A stretch of DNA of 64,000 nucleotides, from contig JAWZSP010000009.1 of NCBI GenBank assembly GCA_034401135.1, forward strand, positions 62,001 to 126,000, read 5' to 3'. Both the position numbers and the translations under genes were made by a program. The stretch comes from Volutella citrinella (lineage: Eukaryota; Ascomycota; Sordariomycetes; Hypocreales; Nectriaceae). This document shows, piece by piece, positions 42,625 to 53,353 of this stretch (positions are counted from its first letter, which is position 1; every line of letters begins with the position of its first letter). The notes beneath the pieces were generated by a model. The model searched no databases. It saw only the letters and a program-made list of their open reading frames with translations, and was not told the DNA's origin.

Positions 42625-43176
42625 CCAACTAGGTTCAGTGTGGAGATGAATGACTAGATGGACCGACTGCTGCGACGGTTTTCCATGGCATGGCAGGCCA
42701 ACAACTCGACACACTAGACTCTCTAGGGTCCAATCCAGTACCGCAATGGGAAGATGGGTAAGGAAAATGGCCGTATTTGGCATGGCGGTTGTCCTCGGCG
42801 GCGGCGACTCATTGGCGGCAGTGGTGGCAGAGTGACCAGTTCTTGGAGGCGAATTTCGGTGCCATCGTATGGCGACCAGTCAGCCAACTCATCACAAAGA
42901 GACATAGGGAATTCTATGGTTTCATATATAAATTTGGTAGTATATAATGGGTTGAAATGAGCTGTCGTCGTCTGATTCGGTAGACTGATGGTCAAGGAAC
43001 TGTAGAACATCAGAAGATGGGCATGGACGATATGGGCGCCAATCTACTCAGACGAATAGTGCCTCTGTCCCTGGGCGCCTTGCTACATCTAACCAATGAA
43101 TTGTGCGCAAAGGTACTTGCTGCATAGCCACATGTAAATGACCCACCCGTGCGGCCGTGCCCAACACACGATCTTC

Positions 43177-45286
43177 TCAATGAGCGAATCTAAAATCCAA
43201 ACGCTTATTGCCTTCATCCTTGGTCGTGTCCAGATATTCTGTCTTCTGTTTTGCAGTCAGGCCATCCCAGACCTTGGCTCGGCTCCGGTTCCTCCATACA
43301 TAGTATGTCTTTGTCAGCGCATATAGAGAAATGTTCATAAGCGTGATGGCAATCAGGTTCTTGTTGCCGTTCCTATACCGCGGAGCATCGCTTTTGACGT
43401 AGACATTGGAGCCGATAATGGTAGCTCCTTGCACGCTCATGTTGTAAAGGGCTGCGCTGACTGTTCGTAGACGGACTGCATTCGAGTTTCGAGAATTCCA
43501 GCCGACTTGGATTGGGTGTGCTGTTGATGGTCAGTGGGGCTATCAAGAGAAATATATATATGGGACCACGTACGACTTGGGGCGCTAAGGAGTAGGGCAA
43601 GAACTGCGTACGCAACCCATCGATTCAGCGTTGTAATGTCAATCAAGTAGAGTACGATTAAAAAGGGGAGCTTGTAGAACTGAATCGACATGGCCACCAA
43701 TGATCGTTCATTCCACTTTTCGGATATAAAGGTGATGAGGAACAGATTCAACATTGCAACCGCGGTATTGGGAACCGTTAACAGATTCGTGACGACAACA
43801 TTGAAACCCAGCCGTCGCAGGGTCAATGTAAAGTACTGCGCAGGAGGGGTGGCTGGGATGGCAAATGTAAGACCAATGGCATACAGGGGCCACATGTCGT
43901 AGTCCTTGATTGACTTCCAGAGTAGTCGAGGGGTAATTGGTTGTCGATTGTGCATGTCGCCCTTGCTAGGGTCGTCTCGGATAACTCGGTTGACAATGAT
44001 GCGTTCCTCGCTAGTAATGAGTTAGTCAGTTGAGCCATGGGTCTAAGTTGAATATACGGACCGTTCATTGAACCATCCCTTCTTGCCGCGCAGAATACCG
44101 GCCGTTTGAGTAGGCCCAGCTGGCATCAGAAACCATGCAAAGCCACCAACAATAAGGGTCATCAAGCCCTGATGAAACTGTTAGATACCGAGACCTATGA
44201 TTTTAAAGGTCGGATGCAACACACCTCAATTAGGAACAACCACCTCCAGCCAGCATGACCGTGGACTCCTCGAAGTTGGAGCAGGCCGGCGCCGAGGAAA
44301 CCACTGATCATGTCGGCGAGATTGTAGGCAATCCAAAAGAAAGCGAGTCGGATGGAAAGCTCGCTAGATGTGTAAAAGTAACTGAGGTACAGAATGGTCT
44401 ATAAACAGCGCGGTTATGGTTAGCTTGGCGATGTCAAGGAAACCCGGGGAGCGGGCGACCTACATCCGGAATAAATCCACCTTGCTGGAGAAGGCATTAG
44501 CATCAGCGGTATCCTAGTCTAATTCAGCTACTCACAAAGACGGCTAGCAACGCGCGGCAAGCAAGGAAGGATCCCTTGCCACTCAGCCAGAATTGCCCCT
44601 GTTCTGCATTAGCACTAAACCGAGAACAAGAATCCGCCAGACTAACAGCAGAGACCAGACTCCAGAGACACAGTTGCATTGGGATCCAGCGGTCTGGACC
44701 AAGATACTTGCTGACAAGCTGCGAAGGAAGCTCGGCACAGAGGAAGGTAAGCCGAAAGACAGTGTTGCCAAGGTTAAAGTCTAGGACGAGTCAGCCCAAG
44801 CTTCGCTCAACACAAGCATGATAAGAACGTACCATTTGTGTCCATCTTCAAGTCCGGCAGGAGATTGTCAGAGACTGCTTGGGAGAGATTCGAGCGGTCG
44901 AGCTCGAGCGCCATGAACATGAGACAGGCAAACGACATGATGCGGAAGTCGACTTTGCGAATAACCTTGCGTTCTTCACCAATGGTCCATCGTTCATTTG
45001 GATCGAATCGATGAATATTCTCCCAGTCAGAACGCGGCTGGAAGCGTGGAGCCAGGTCACTGTCATCGAAAACAGATCGACGCGTAGCAATCGCATCGTC
45101 GTCTTCACGCACGCGTCTCTGCCACCACCTGCGAGGCTCAACTGGGTCAGCGAGCGGGAGCGGGGTGGACACAGCAGTGACTGTCACTCCAGCAGATGCC
45201 TTTTCAGAGCCAGAGTCAGTTGGACTAAAGTCCTTATTGGAGACTTGCTCATCCTGGCGCTGCTGCTTCTGGTCGGGAGAGGCCAT
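43177..45286 (-). CDS. MFS permease, anion:cation symporter (Dal5/TNA1-like) family
   Basis: Eight exons on the minus strand: 45286-44833, 44780-44647, 44598-44536, 44484-44464, 44398-44225, 44168-44062, 44010-43574 and 43520-43177, giving 577 residues. Exon 4 is only 21 nt and encodes QGGFIPD. A hydrophilic N-terminal region of about 115 residues precedes twelve helices. Family landmarks are [81 protein letters not shown] and the C-terminal [21 protein letters not shown]. These proteins import carboxylates, allantoate, nicotinate, vitamins or similar anions across the plasma membrane. The exact substrate is not readable from sequence. Its neighbours suggest two hypotheses: tartrate-type acids for the converging dehydrogenase, or a sulfonate for the divergent TauD-type enzyme. 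Confidence 0.9.
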
Positions 45287-46382
45287 TTTGAAGGCTGGGT
45301 TGGGTTGAGTCAACTGGATGTGACGATGATGAATCCATGTCTATCAGCACAGCGCATTGCCATTTATTTACATTTTCTAGGTATTCTCATGACGCAATTC
45401 TACGATGTATTGACGGCTACATTGCGTGTAGGCCAGGCCAGCATTATGCCACCTTGAAAAGCGCCACGCCCATAGGCCGCGAAAGGTAGACTTGAGCCAA
45501 CTATGCTGGTCGCATACGTGCCAAGATGTAGCAAAGTCCCAATTGGTTCCCCCAACACCAGATTCCTTGAGCGAGATTGGTAATGCAGGGATTCGATGGC
45601 GAAGACTCCCTCGTGGAGCCGTGCAGCTCAAGAACGGCCAGTTAGTTCTCCCAGCGCTCACGGGGAGGGTTGCATGCGCACGAGCACGTCATGGAGCTCT
45701 GGTGCTTCGAGGCCTGTCCATCCAATCGCGCCAACACGATTAGGCACTCTTTGGGGCCTAGATGACCCCCACTGGCGAGTTCCGGGCCTCCGCGGGGGAT
45801 CGGGCCCTTATTTGGTTGACACCGACTTGCCGAAGTGTGGGTGGTTGGTTGCTTCATCTGGGGCCGAACTGTCGTCATGGCGATGGGAACGAGATGAACC
45901 AGGACTGGTCACGTGGCAACTGGCAATGGAGAGCTGACGCGGAATTCGCAATAAGAAGCGGAGAATCGGTGCGGAACAACGAATGCACGCCGCTGGGTCA
46001 GTCCTTGGCCGGCATCTGACACTATACTAACATGACTCACGTTGGCTTGTCGCGCCACCCAATGAAACACTGGCGATTGGGATACATCGGGAAAGTCTGT
46101 CAAGGAATCAATCGTGTGCCCGGTTAATTGACGCCGTGTCCAATGACAAACGGAGCTATCATGACGAATTGTTGCATTGCGTCATGTCGCAATCCGGGTA
46201 CGCGATGCTGTGCTTCAACACGATGAAGATCCCCGCAACAAGTTGATCCGACTATCGGGCCCGACTCCAAATGCCGATGGTTGATAAGGGGATGAAGATC
46301 CCGCAGAAACTGTGTTGGAGAGTCCCTCAGCAATTGACCCGACATCAGATCTGGCAAATTGAAACACATTATTCCAGCAACA
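45287..46382. other. 1.1-kb divergent intergenic region
   Basis: Shared upstream region of the MFS permease (-) and the TauD-type dioxygenase (+), compatible with co-regulation. Open frames up to 113 codons show no domain. No repeat or RNA gene was seen. Confidence 0.5.
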
Positions 46383-47616
46383 ATGTCAGTCACAGCGACC
46401 ACGACCCAGACCGAGCCTGTTCTACAGACGCAGCTTGAGATCAGACCGCAGCCTGATGTGAACCAGGCGGCAGAGACCAAGCAATACCCAAAGCCCTTGT
46501 CTCCTTCTGGGGCACTTGACGGGTTTGAATACATTGAATCAACGCCAGTCATTGGTCGTGAATACCCTCATGTCAATCTCGTTGACGACATCATCAACGC
46601 GCCCAACGCCGATGAAAGAATCCGCGATCTCGCCATTGCCAGTAAGTAGTCCCCTCAACTCTACATTATTCCTCTATTGACACACTCCAAGTCTCCCAGA
46701 GGGGCGTCGTCTTCTTCCGCGCCCAAGACAACCTGACTGATGAGCTTCAAAAGAAACTCAACCATCGTCTTGGCGTCTTGACTGGCAAGCCCGAGGGCTC
46801 CAGCCTCCACATCCATCCCCTGCTCAACGGCAGCAACGAGTTTGGCGTTGAGGACAATGAGATTAGCACAATTTCGTCAAAGGGCTTCAAGGCATTTGCC
46901 GAGGCCCAGAAGAAGGATCGGGATGATCGCAAGGGAGGCGCCGCATCGTGGCACAGCGATATTCAGTTCGAGCCGTACCCGGCCGACTACACTAGCCTGC
47001 GGCTGACTGAACTCCCCTCGTCGGGAGGCGATACGCTCTGGGCATCCGGCTACGAACTCTACGACCGTTTCAGCGACCCGTACCGCAAGCTCTTTGAGGG
47101 CCTCACTGCTACCTTTAGCGGAGATGGCTTCCTCAAGGCTGCTGAAGGCCGCCCCGACAAGTTCCAGATCTACGAGAAGCCCCGCGGCCACGCCGACAAC
47201 ATTGGCCGTGAGCTCAAGACTGTGCATCCGTTTGTGCGCACCAACCCCGTCACAGGCTGGAAGTCCATCTTTGCCATTGGAAACTTCCCGCGACGCATCA
47301 ACGAGTTGAGCGAACGCGAGAGCCGAGAGCTGCTCGACACGCTGTACAGCAGGATCGAGCAGAACCACGACCTGCAGGTCCGGTTCAAGTGGCGGAACAA
47401 GAACGATATTGGTTAGTTGCTCGTGATATGTCTCCGCTTTCTCCTTGGCTGACAATGTTGGTAGCCATCTGGGATAACCGCAGTGCTTTCCACAGCGCAA
47501 CGAATGATTATGACAGGCTGGGCGATCGTTTTGGCCACCGAGCCGTGGGAATCGGCGAGAAGCCCTATCTGGACCCTCAGAGCAAGTCCAGGACGGAAGA
47601 TCTCGAAGGCAAATAA
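46383..47616 (+). CDS. TauD/TfdA-type 2-oxoglutarate-dependent dioxygenase (sulfonate/taurine type)
   Basis: Three exons, 46383-46641, 46692-47411 and 47465-47616, giving 376 residues. Iron ligands are visible: the HxD pair in SWHSDIQFEPYP (H174 and D176) and the distal histidine in WDNRSAFHSATNDYD near the C-terminus. The 2-oxoglutarate-binding arginine probably lies in the following GHRAVGIGEKPY. The middle has SGGDTLWASGYELYD, shared with taurine and alkylsulfonate dioxygenases such as yeast JLP1, which release sulfite from sulfonates so that the fungus can use organic sulfur. That is the most likely role, but related enzymes take aryloxy acids. It is cytosolic. It is divergent from an ACS-family permease that might bring in the substrate. 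The start is the first ATG; an earlier in-frame TTG is not used in eukaryotes. Confidence 0.9.
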
Positions 47617-47671
47617 ACCTCTTGAGGATATTGTAAAGCATTCCATGTATTGATCAAATTCCAACGCCAGT

Positions 47672-48329
47672 TCATCTAAACTTGCCATGTCTGAACGTGG
47701 TGGTGGGAATCACCAACTGAATGTACTCGACACTGCTGCCGCCCAGCAGGACTGTATGTCGCTTGCTCTGACATCCAAAGTATGCAATGGAAAGACAAAG
47801 AATTGCAACTGCCAAGCAGACTGCAGATGGTAAAAGAGGCAAATTAAAGCCGTACGCGATCCAGTGGAGGACGTCGACCAGGAGCCATACAACGAGGTGC
47901 ATCAGCTGTTCATCCCAGTATCGCCCATCGGCAGTAAGCTCAAACATCTGGTTTGCGACGAGAACAAGGGTTATGCTAGAGTCATGTTAGGGCAGTCTCA
48001 GCGGGCGGGTAGGATGCGTACACGATGATGAAGCCAAGGATAATGTTGCCAGCAGGCACGGGATAATCCTGAGCTGTGACGCCGGCGATGACAAAGATAC
48101 CGAGAATGACCTCCACAATGGCCGTGGCTATCAGAACCCTATTACTTTGTTAATTTCTGCAATCCGAAGCCGTACGCGCCGACAAACCATTGCCCGTAAA
48201 TGTCTTCACTCGGCAAATGCAGTCAGCGGATCAGTCTCTCGTGTAGCACCGAAGCGTGGAAGGTGACTCACGAAAGTTGAATGCCCTAGCCTCGTCTCCG
48301 ATGGTGCGGACGACGTCTCCAATGGCCAT
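47672..48329 (-). CDS. Small four-helix membrane protein of unknown function
   Basis: Four exons on the minus strand: 48329-48272, 48203-48188, 48138-48022 and 47975-47672, giving 164 residues. Exon 2 is only 16 nt. The third donor is GTACGC at 48021; the overlapping GTGTAC would break frame. The N-terminus (MAIGDVVRTIGDEARAFNF) is amphipathic, then four hydrophobic segments alternate with short loops: VLIATAIVEVILGIFVIAG, NIILGFIIVITLVLVAN, HLVVWLLVDVLHWIAYGFNL and AVCLAVAILCLSIAYFG. A short polar tail follows. I recognise no family and assign no function. The gene lies 55 bp from the end of the dioxygenase gene, tail to tail, and upstream of a HET gene on the other strand. The clean phase at every junction and the hydrophobic periodicity make a real gene likely. 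Confidence 0.72.
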
Positions 48330-48567
48330 GGTGCCGTGTGCGCGTCCTTGCGAGGCCGTAAGTGATGTGGTGGTGGCAGGATTGAGTGCGAATTGCGGAT
48401 GCGAAGATGTGGAGGGTACTGCTGACAGCAGCAGGGGTCCGGCAGGGTCTGTCAGACATTTTCAGACGAGGCTGGCGGCAAGCTGAGATTGCCTGCGGGG
48501 ATACTGCGACGCCAAGATTGACAATGGCTGGTTCTTCCAACTCTCTCCATTGTGACAAACAGTCACC

Positions 48568-50721
48568 ATGAGCTCGAGCATCTACCAGTCACTCCCTCAT
48601 CCGACCGCATCGATCCGCGTCCTCGAGATCGAGCCCGGGTGGCCTGCAGACCCAGTCCGGGTGTCCCTAACAGTCATCCCCAACCGCAGCAGGGTGCCTG
48701 ACTACGATGCCTTGTCCTACTGCTGGGGCAAGGCGATGAGCCCCGAGCCAGTCTTCTGCAACGGCCACCCTCTCTCTGTCACGGCGAATCTAGCCTCGGC
48801 GCTTCGTGCGCTGCGGTCGTTTCCGGCAACGGGCGATCCGGAGCAGAATGGCGTGGATGTCATTGACCTAGATGATGTGTTGCATTCTAGCAACCGCGCA
48901 TGGAAGGACTTTGCCCGGAACCGTCACGAAGTGGACGTGATTGAGTCACGTAGGGCGATCCTGGATCCTGCGCACCCAAAGAAGTTCTTCTGGATCGACG
49001 CCCTCTGCATCAATCAGAGCGACCTCCAGGAATGCGCAGAGCAGGTCAAGGGCATGCGAGCCATCTACTCGAATGCAAAGACAGTGCGCATATGGCTAGG
49101 CACCGAGCTTGTTGCTTCAGATGGCTCAGGAACGCCATGTCAATTTCCCGACATGACAACACGCAGACACGATGCAGCACTGGGCCGTGTCAGGCTCGTC
49201 GAGCTGGGACATTTCCCCATCGTCCTCAGTTTCCTTGCGCAGGCGATCCGCAACCAGGGGAAGCTTGCACTACGGGATGAACGTGGGACGCTGCCCGTCG
49301 ATGTCAACCTGGTCGGGTTCCCGCCCTGGCAGGCCCCAGAATGGAGCTTTCTACGGGCCTTTCTCGAGCAGCCGTGGTTCCACCGCGTATGGATCGTTCA
49401 AGAAGTCGTCATGGCTGAGACGGCAACAGTGCTTCTGGGAGACTGGGAGTTTGGCTGGGACTCGCTCGCTCTGGCCGTCGAGGTGATGGAGGCGGCACAG
49501 CTGGGACAGTCATGGTCGTTGAACCTGGGCAACTCTTCTGTGATGCGGAACAAGGATACGTGGGAGAACTTGAACCTGCTGCCGGCCGACTACCTCAGCC
49601 ACATCCGACGACAGCCCGGCCGCACCAGTTCACTCCTCCAGCTGCTCAGAGACTCGCGGGAGCGGCAAGCGACGAAGCCCGTCGACCATGTGTTTGCAGT
49701 GTTGGGCATTGCTACCGAGGTTGTCAACGTGGATGCAGACCGGACACCACATAATCACGAGGAGCTTTTGGCTATTGACTACAAGAAGACGCCTGCCCAC
49801 GTCTTTCGCGATGCAACGTGGTTTGTGATGCTGAGGCACTCAACCATTGAGCCACTGTCCATGGCCGAGCTCAGTGACGCAGACCATGTTGAAGGGTGTC
49901 CCTCGTGGGTGCCGATATGGACCAGGCCTCGGAGCTCAGTAGCCTTTGAGCATCGGCTGTTTAATGCAAGTCTGGGGAGAAGCATGTCCATGAGCTCCGA
50001 CGGCCCAGATCTCATCCGCGTCAAGGGATGTCGCTTCCGAGCAGTCCATAGCAAATCTGCAGCACTCAAGTACCCCTCACAAACTGCTGCGGGGTACGTT
50101 GCCAGACAGGGCTGGCATTATCCCCCACGAAGCGAGGACGTGGACTTCGTCTCAAATGCATGGAAACTGGCCCAGTCGTATGCAGCAGCCACCTCTGGGC
50201 AGACCAACCAGTCCCCTTGGCCATATCAGTCTGAGGATGAAATGTTTACAGCGTTCATCTATACGTTGTGCGCAAACACGGACGAAGAGTCCGAGAATGG
50301 GAGGGCAGATAGGTCCGACACAATAAAAGACTCTGCAGACGCCTGGCTTCAGAATTTCGGCGAAGGAGTGGCCCGGACTTCGTCATTGTGGGGCAGGGCA
50401 CGTCGAGCAATGGAGGAGTTTTTCTACGCAGGGGCCGCATTATTCTTCCAGAGCGCGCTTCTGCGAGCCTGTTCTTCGAGGTGCTTCTTCATGACGGAAG
50501 GGGGATACATGGGTATCGGGCCAGAGTCTATAGAATCTGGTGATCTGGTTGTTGTCGTCTTTGGACTCAATGTTCCCATGCTCCTACGTCCAAGCAGCTC
50601 TGAGCAGGGCAATTATCAGGTGGTGGGTGCTTGCTATTTGCACGGCATCATGGATGGAGAGATCATTGGCCCGGATTCTGGATCCGATGGCCAGCCCTTT
50701 GAGGACTTCAATCTTATCTAA
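48568..50721 (+). CDS. Heterokaryon incompatibility (HET-domain) protein
   Basis: Single exon, 717 residues. The three HET blocks are present: PDYDALSYCWG (about 45-54), FFWIDALCINQSDLQE with the following QVKGMRAIYSNAKTVRIWLG, and further on PWFHRVWIVQEVVMA. The HET domain is linked to regulated cell death or growth arrest after fusion of unlike hyphae, but most family members are untested and some serve other signalling roles. The C-terminal half shows the usual features of the family (SRERQATKPVDHVFAVLGIA, CPSWVPIWTRP, GDLVVVVFGLNVPMLLRPS). No partner such as a NACHT or patatin protein is adjacent. The ATG at 48568 follows CAGTCACC. Its promoter overlaps the 5' end of the divergent small membrane protein gene, 238 bp away. 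Confidence 0.92.
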   Translation: MSSSIYQSLPHPTASIRVLEIEPGWPADPVRVSLTVIPNRSRVPDYDALSYCWGKAMSPEPVFCNGHPLSVTANLASALRALRSFPATGDPEQNGVDVIDLDDVLHSSNRAWKDFARNRHEVDVIESRRAILDPAHPKKFFWIDALCINQSDLQECAEQVKGMRAIYSNAKTVRIWLGTELVASDGSGTPCQFPDMTTRRHDAALGRVRLVELGHFPIVLSFLAQAIRNQGKLALRDERGTLPVDVNLVGFPPWQAPEWSFLRAFLEQPWFHRVWIVQEVVMAETATVLLGDWEFGWDSLALAVEVMEAAQLGQSWSLNLGNSSVMRNKDTWENLNLLPADYLSHIRRQPGRTSSLLQLLRDSRERQATKPVDHVFAVLGIATEVVNVDADRTPHNHEELLAIDYKKTPAHVFRDATWFVMLRHSTIEPLSMAELSDADHVEGCPSWVPIWTRPRSSVAFEHRLFNASLGRSMSMSSDGPDLIRVKGCRFRAVHSKSAALKYPSQTAAGYVARQGWHYPPRSEDVDFVSNAWKLAQSYAAATSGQTNQSPWPYQSEDEMFTAFIYTLCANTDEESENGRADRSDTIKDSADAWLQNFGEGVARTSSLWGRARRAMEEFFYAGAALFFQSALLRACSSRCFFMTEGGYMGIGPESIESGDLVVVVFGLNVPMLLRPSSSEQGNYQVVGACYLHGIMDGEIIGPDSGSDGQPFEDFNLI

Positions 50722-51036
50722 GCTACCCGAGCAGTGCTTTCTCTTTCCCGGTGCGCTGCTTATTATTCATTGCTCAGCGGCGAACCGCACTCCCAACGGA
50801 GCTCATGCATTCTTGTCTAGTTGCTCCACGATCCTTTCGTAAAGTCAAGGAGATTTTTTTTTGCTATTGATAGCATTGTCTGGTGATGACGAAGAATATT
50901 ACACTGCTGAGTATGCCCTCAACGCCCTTTCAAATGCACTTGTCGCAATCTATATCACACAACCCCTCTCTATAAAACCATCTGGGGGTTTCCCAAGGCA
51001 TCCTTGCCTGTCTATAAAGTTGTTCTTCCCTGCCAC
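50722..51036. other. Short convergent spacer
   Basis: Lies between the 3' ends of the HET gene (+) and the SNG1-like gene (-). No feature seen apart from a T-run near 50854-50861. Confidence 0.5.
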
Positions 51037-52395
51037 CTAAGCCACATTCCGAGTCTCCTTGAGCTCTGTTACTTCCTCCGGCGTAGTTTCCTCATTCTCC
51101 TTCTTCGGTGGCGACAGAGTCTCGCTGCTGCTGTCGGCAGTCGCGGCTTCAAGCTCAATCTTCTTCTCGTGCATCATGCATCTTCTCCTAACCGACCAGG
51201 CCGAGGTGAAGTGGCCGACAACCCACCATGCAAACAGGACTGGCAAAGCCACCTTGTTCCTGTTCCTGCACCCACCAGACCAAATTGTAATGAGCAGAGT
51301 CCAGATCTGATGGGCGGGCAGAGCGTTGCCCCATCTATAGAACCCTGGCGAAAGCTCAAAGGGTGCAATGGTGCTGGCAACATTGATGATGATCCAAGTG
51401 ACCATGAAGAAGGACCAGAAGCTTATCGGTATCACAACGTCGATGAGCGAGTCGACGAGCAAAAAGTTGATGTCCATAAACAGCCAGAGACACATGCATG
51501 TCTCAAAGAACTGGCCCGTATTGACTCCCCAGCTCTCGCGAAACGCCCAGAGATAGCCAGCCATGCACAATGCTGCCACGAGGCCAAACAGCTTATTGAC
51601 AAAGAGTCGGAACAAGTACACGTCTCGCTTAGATAGATTGGTGAAGACGCCCGCCATGATCGATATGTTGTTGAGTGCCATGATGAAGAAGAACTGCATC
51701 AGTTGTGGCATGACCATGGAGACGGTGTTGAAGAAGACACGGGAGCCTTGGCCTGTCTCTGCAATAACGGACGAATATGGTTGGATCGGGTTCAGAAACA
51801 CGCCGAAGGAGACCGGATCCGTCATGTTGACCACGGCACGAAGCTCTGGGGCGACGCCATAGAGTACCTTGGAAGCAGTTGTGGTAAGAGCCTTCATGGT
51901 AGCATCCAGCATTGTGCCCACAATCACTGGATAGGCAGCGCCATTATAGGAAAACGAGATGGCGTCGGCCGGGTTGTACATGGTCGTGTTGGTCCCGTTG
52001 ATCGTCTGCATCAGGCGAGCAGAGGCGCCCTCGTGGGCATGGATCACGGCCCAGTAGTCCCCCTTACAAACAACTCGATCGAGGTGGCCCTGCGACGGAT
52101 ATTCTTTCGGGGTGTGGAACTCGACGGATGGGAAGGCGTTGGACTTCATGGCCTCGTAGGCTGTTTGGAGAGCACGACCGATAGCTGCTCCATCGTAATC
52201 GACGGCGAGGACTTTGATGGCGTGGGCCCGAGTGCTTGTCTTAAAGAAGACGCCGTACATGTAGCACATGATGGCAAGGAAAAGGAGCTGGAGGAGGACA
52301 AAAGAGGCTGTGATGGGTATCACGAAGCCTTTCCACTGCTGAGCCCAAAAGGGCGACCCCAAGCGGTGTCTCCCAGATGGTCGAGTCAAAGACAT
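51037..52395 (-). CDS. SNG1-like / DUF3533 membrane protein
   Basis: Single exon on the minus strand, 452 residues from the ATG at 52395; an earlier in-frame TTG is not a plausible start. The layout is that of the DUF3533 (SNG1) family: one N-terminal helix (GFVIPITASFVLLQLLFLAI), a lumenal or extracellular domain of about 150 residues containing VLAVDYDGAAIGRAL and GDYWAVIHAHEGAS, then about five C-terminal helices including VNKLFGLVAALCMAGYLWAF and VDSLIDVVIPISFWSFFMVTW. A charged tail rich in E, T and K follows. Yeast SNG1 is linked to resistance to nitrosoguanidine and to membrane lipid asymmetry; the role here is inferred from the family only. The last gene before the A+T-rich block, it shows normal base use and no sign of RIP. 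Confidence 0.87.
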   Translation of the reverse strand: MSLTRPSGRHRLGSPFWAQQWKGFVIPITASFVLLQLLFLAIMCYMYGVFFKTSTRAHAIKVLAVDYDGAAIGRALQTAYEAMKSNAFPSVEFHTPKEYPSQGHLDRVVCKGDYWAVIHAHEGASARLMQTINGTNTTMYNPADAISFSYNGAAYPVIVGTMLDATMKALTTTASKVLYGVAPELRAVVNMTDPVSFGVFLNPIQPYSSVIAETGQGSRVFFNTVSMVMPQLMQFFFIMALNNISIMAGVFTNLSKRDVYLFRLFVNKLFGLVAALCMAGYLWAFRESWGVNTGQFFETCMCLWLFMDINFLLVDSLIDVVIPISFWSFFMVTWIIINVASTIAPFELSPGFYRWGNALPAHQIWTLLITIWSGGCRNRNKVALPVLFAWWVVGHFTSAWSVRRRCMMHEKKIELEAATADSSSETLSPPKKENEETTPEEVTELKETRNVA

Positions 52396-53130
52396 TGTAA
52401 GGGAATGAAGAGAATGGAACGATGTCGAGCACAAGAGATGCAGCTACGGTAATCATTGCAGGGAGGGTCTGCTTTATACATTTGCATGGTGGGTATGCTT
52501 CTAGCCAATACTATTGCGAGGCCGCCGCATGCCGGGCGCCAGGTCAGGGTATGTTCGTCATCCTGAGCACATGTGGTTGGGCCCTGAGCCTCAAAACACG
52601 ATAAAAGCGAGTCTCTGGCATGCGAAACCAGGCTGGGGATCAGCTTGACCTTAATGATTTGGCCCCGTCGGCGTCGTTGTGCCCGACCTCCGCTGCGGAG
52701 ACAGGGGTCTCGGCTGCCAGCTAGGGCCCGGGGACCGCCTTGACGCCACAAATGCACCCATTTACGTTGAGTTATTGCCGACTTTGTGTTAGTCAGCGGA
52801 GTTTGATCGCACATTATGAAAACGCCGAGCAAGGATGGGGGAGCGGGGATCCAGGATCTAAGCCTCTTCTGGTAAAGAGGCCCCTCGTCGCCTTGTGCTT
52901 GGGCCAACCAACCAAGGGGGTTCGACGAAGCAAACGAGATGTTCGCGCTCCAAGAGCATGGGGCTGACGAAATCATGGGAAGCCATGGCTTCAGGTGCAT
53001 GACTTTGATGACGCAACGGCTACTAAATGGGTGGTTGTGGCTCCGAACGATCCGTTCTAGAGATCTGTCAGCCAATCTGGATCTCATATATAAAAGGGAC
53101 CCCTCCTATTGAACTGTTGATTCAAATTTA
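52396..53130. other. Promoter flank and boundary of the A+T-rich block
   Basis: Upstream region of the SNG1-like gene. Composition is normal up to about 53,100, including a TATATATAAAAGGG string near 53,085-53,098, then shifts abruptly to A+T-rich DNA. A 233-codon minus-strand frame here has no domain. Confidence 0.6.
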
Positions 53131-53353
53131 TTAGTTATCGGATTTAATAATAATATATTCTAAGCGTGCTTACCCTACTTCTTACAAGGGTTATGCATTA
53201 TTATATAAGCTAGTTATTTATATAATATACTCTTACTAAGAATAAGGCTTATTTATATTATTCAAGCTGTAAGGTCTGTATTTATTTATTCTCTTAAAGG
53301 GATATATATCCTTTACTTAATTATAAGGCTAGCCTCTAATTAAGTCTAATATA
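53131..53353 (-). repeat. Left LTR (3' LTR of the element)
   Basis: 223 nt, matching 59852-60074 without an insertion or deletion that I can see. Less decayed than its partner: it keeps words such as CTTACAAGGGTTATGCATT where the other reads TTTTATAAAAGTTATATATT. The differences are almost all C-to-T or G-to-A. Confidence 0.85.

Larger units (their letters stand above)
42236..43176. other. Intergenic region with telomere-like repeats and a hairpin
   Basis: Lies between the converging tartrate dehydrogenase and MFS permease genes. It contains a nested GC-rich hairpin (42503-42542) and telomere-like motifs (42562-42624), described separately. Open frames of 60-95 codons lack domains. Confidence 0.6.

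Noticed and set aside
51703..52452. 249-codon plus-strand frame
   Set aside because: Antisense to the SNG1-like gene; no recognisable protein features.
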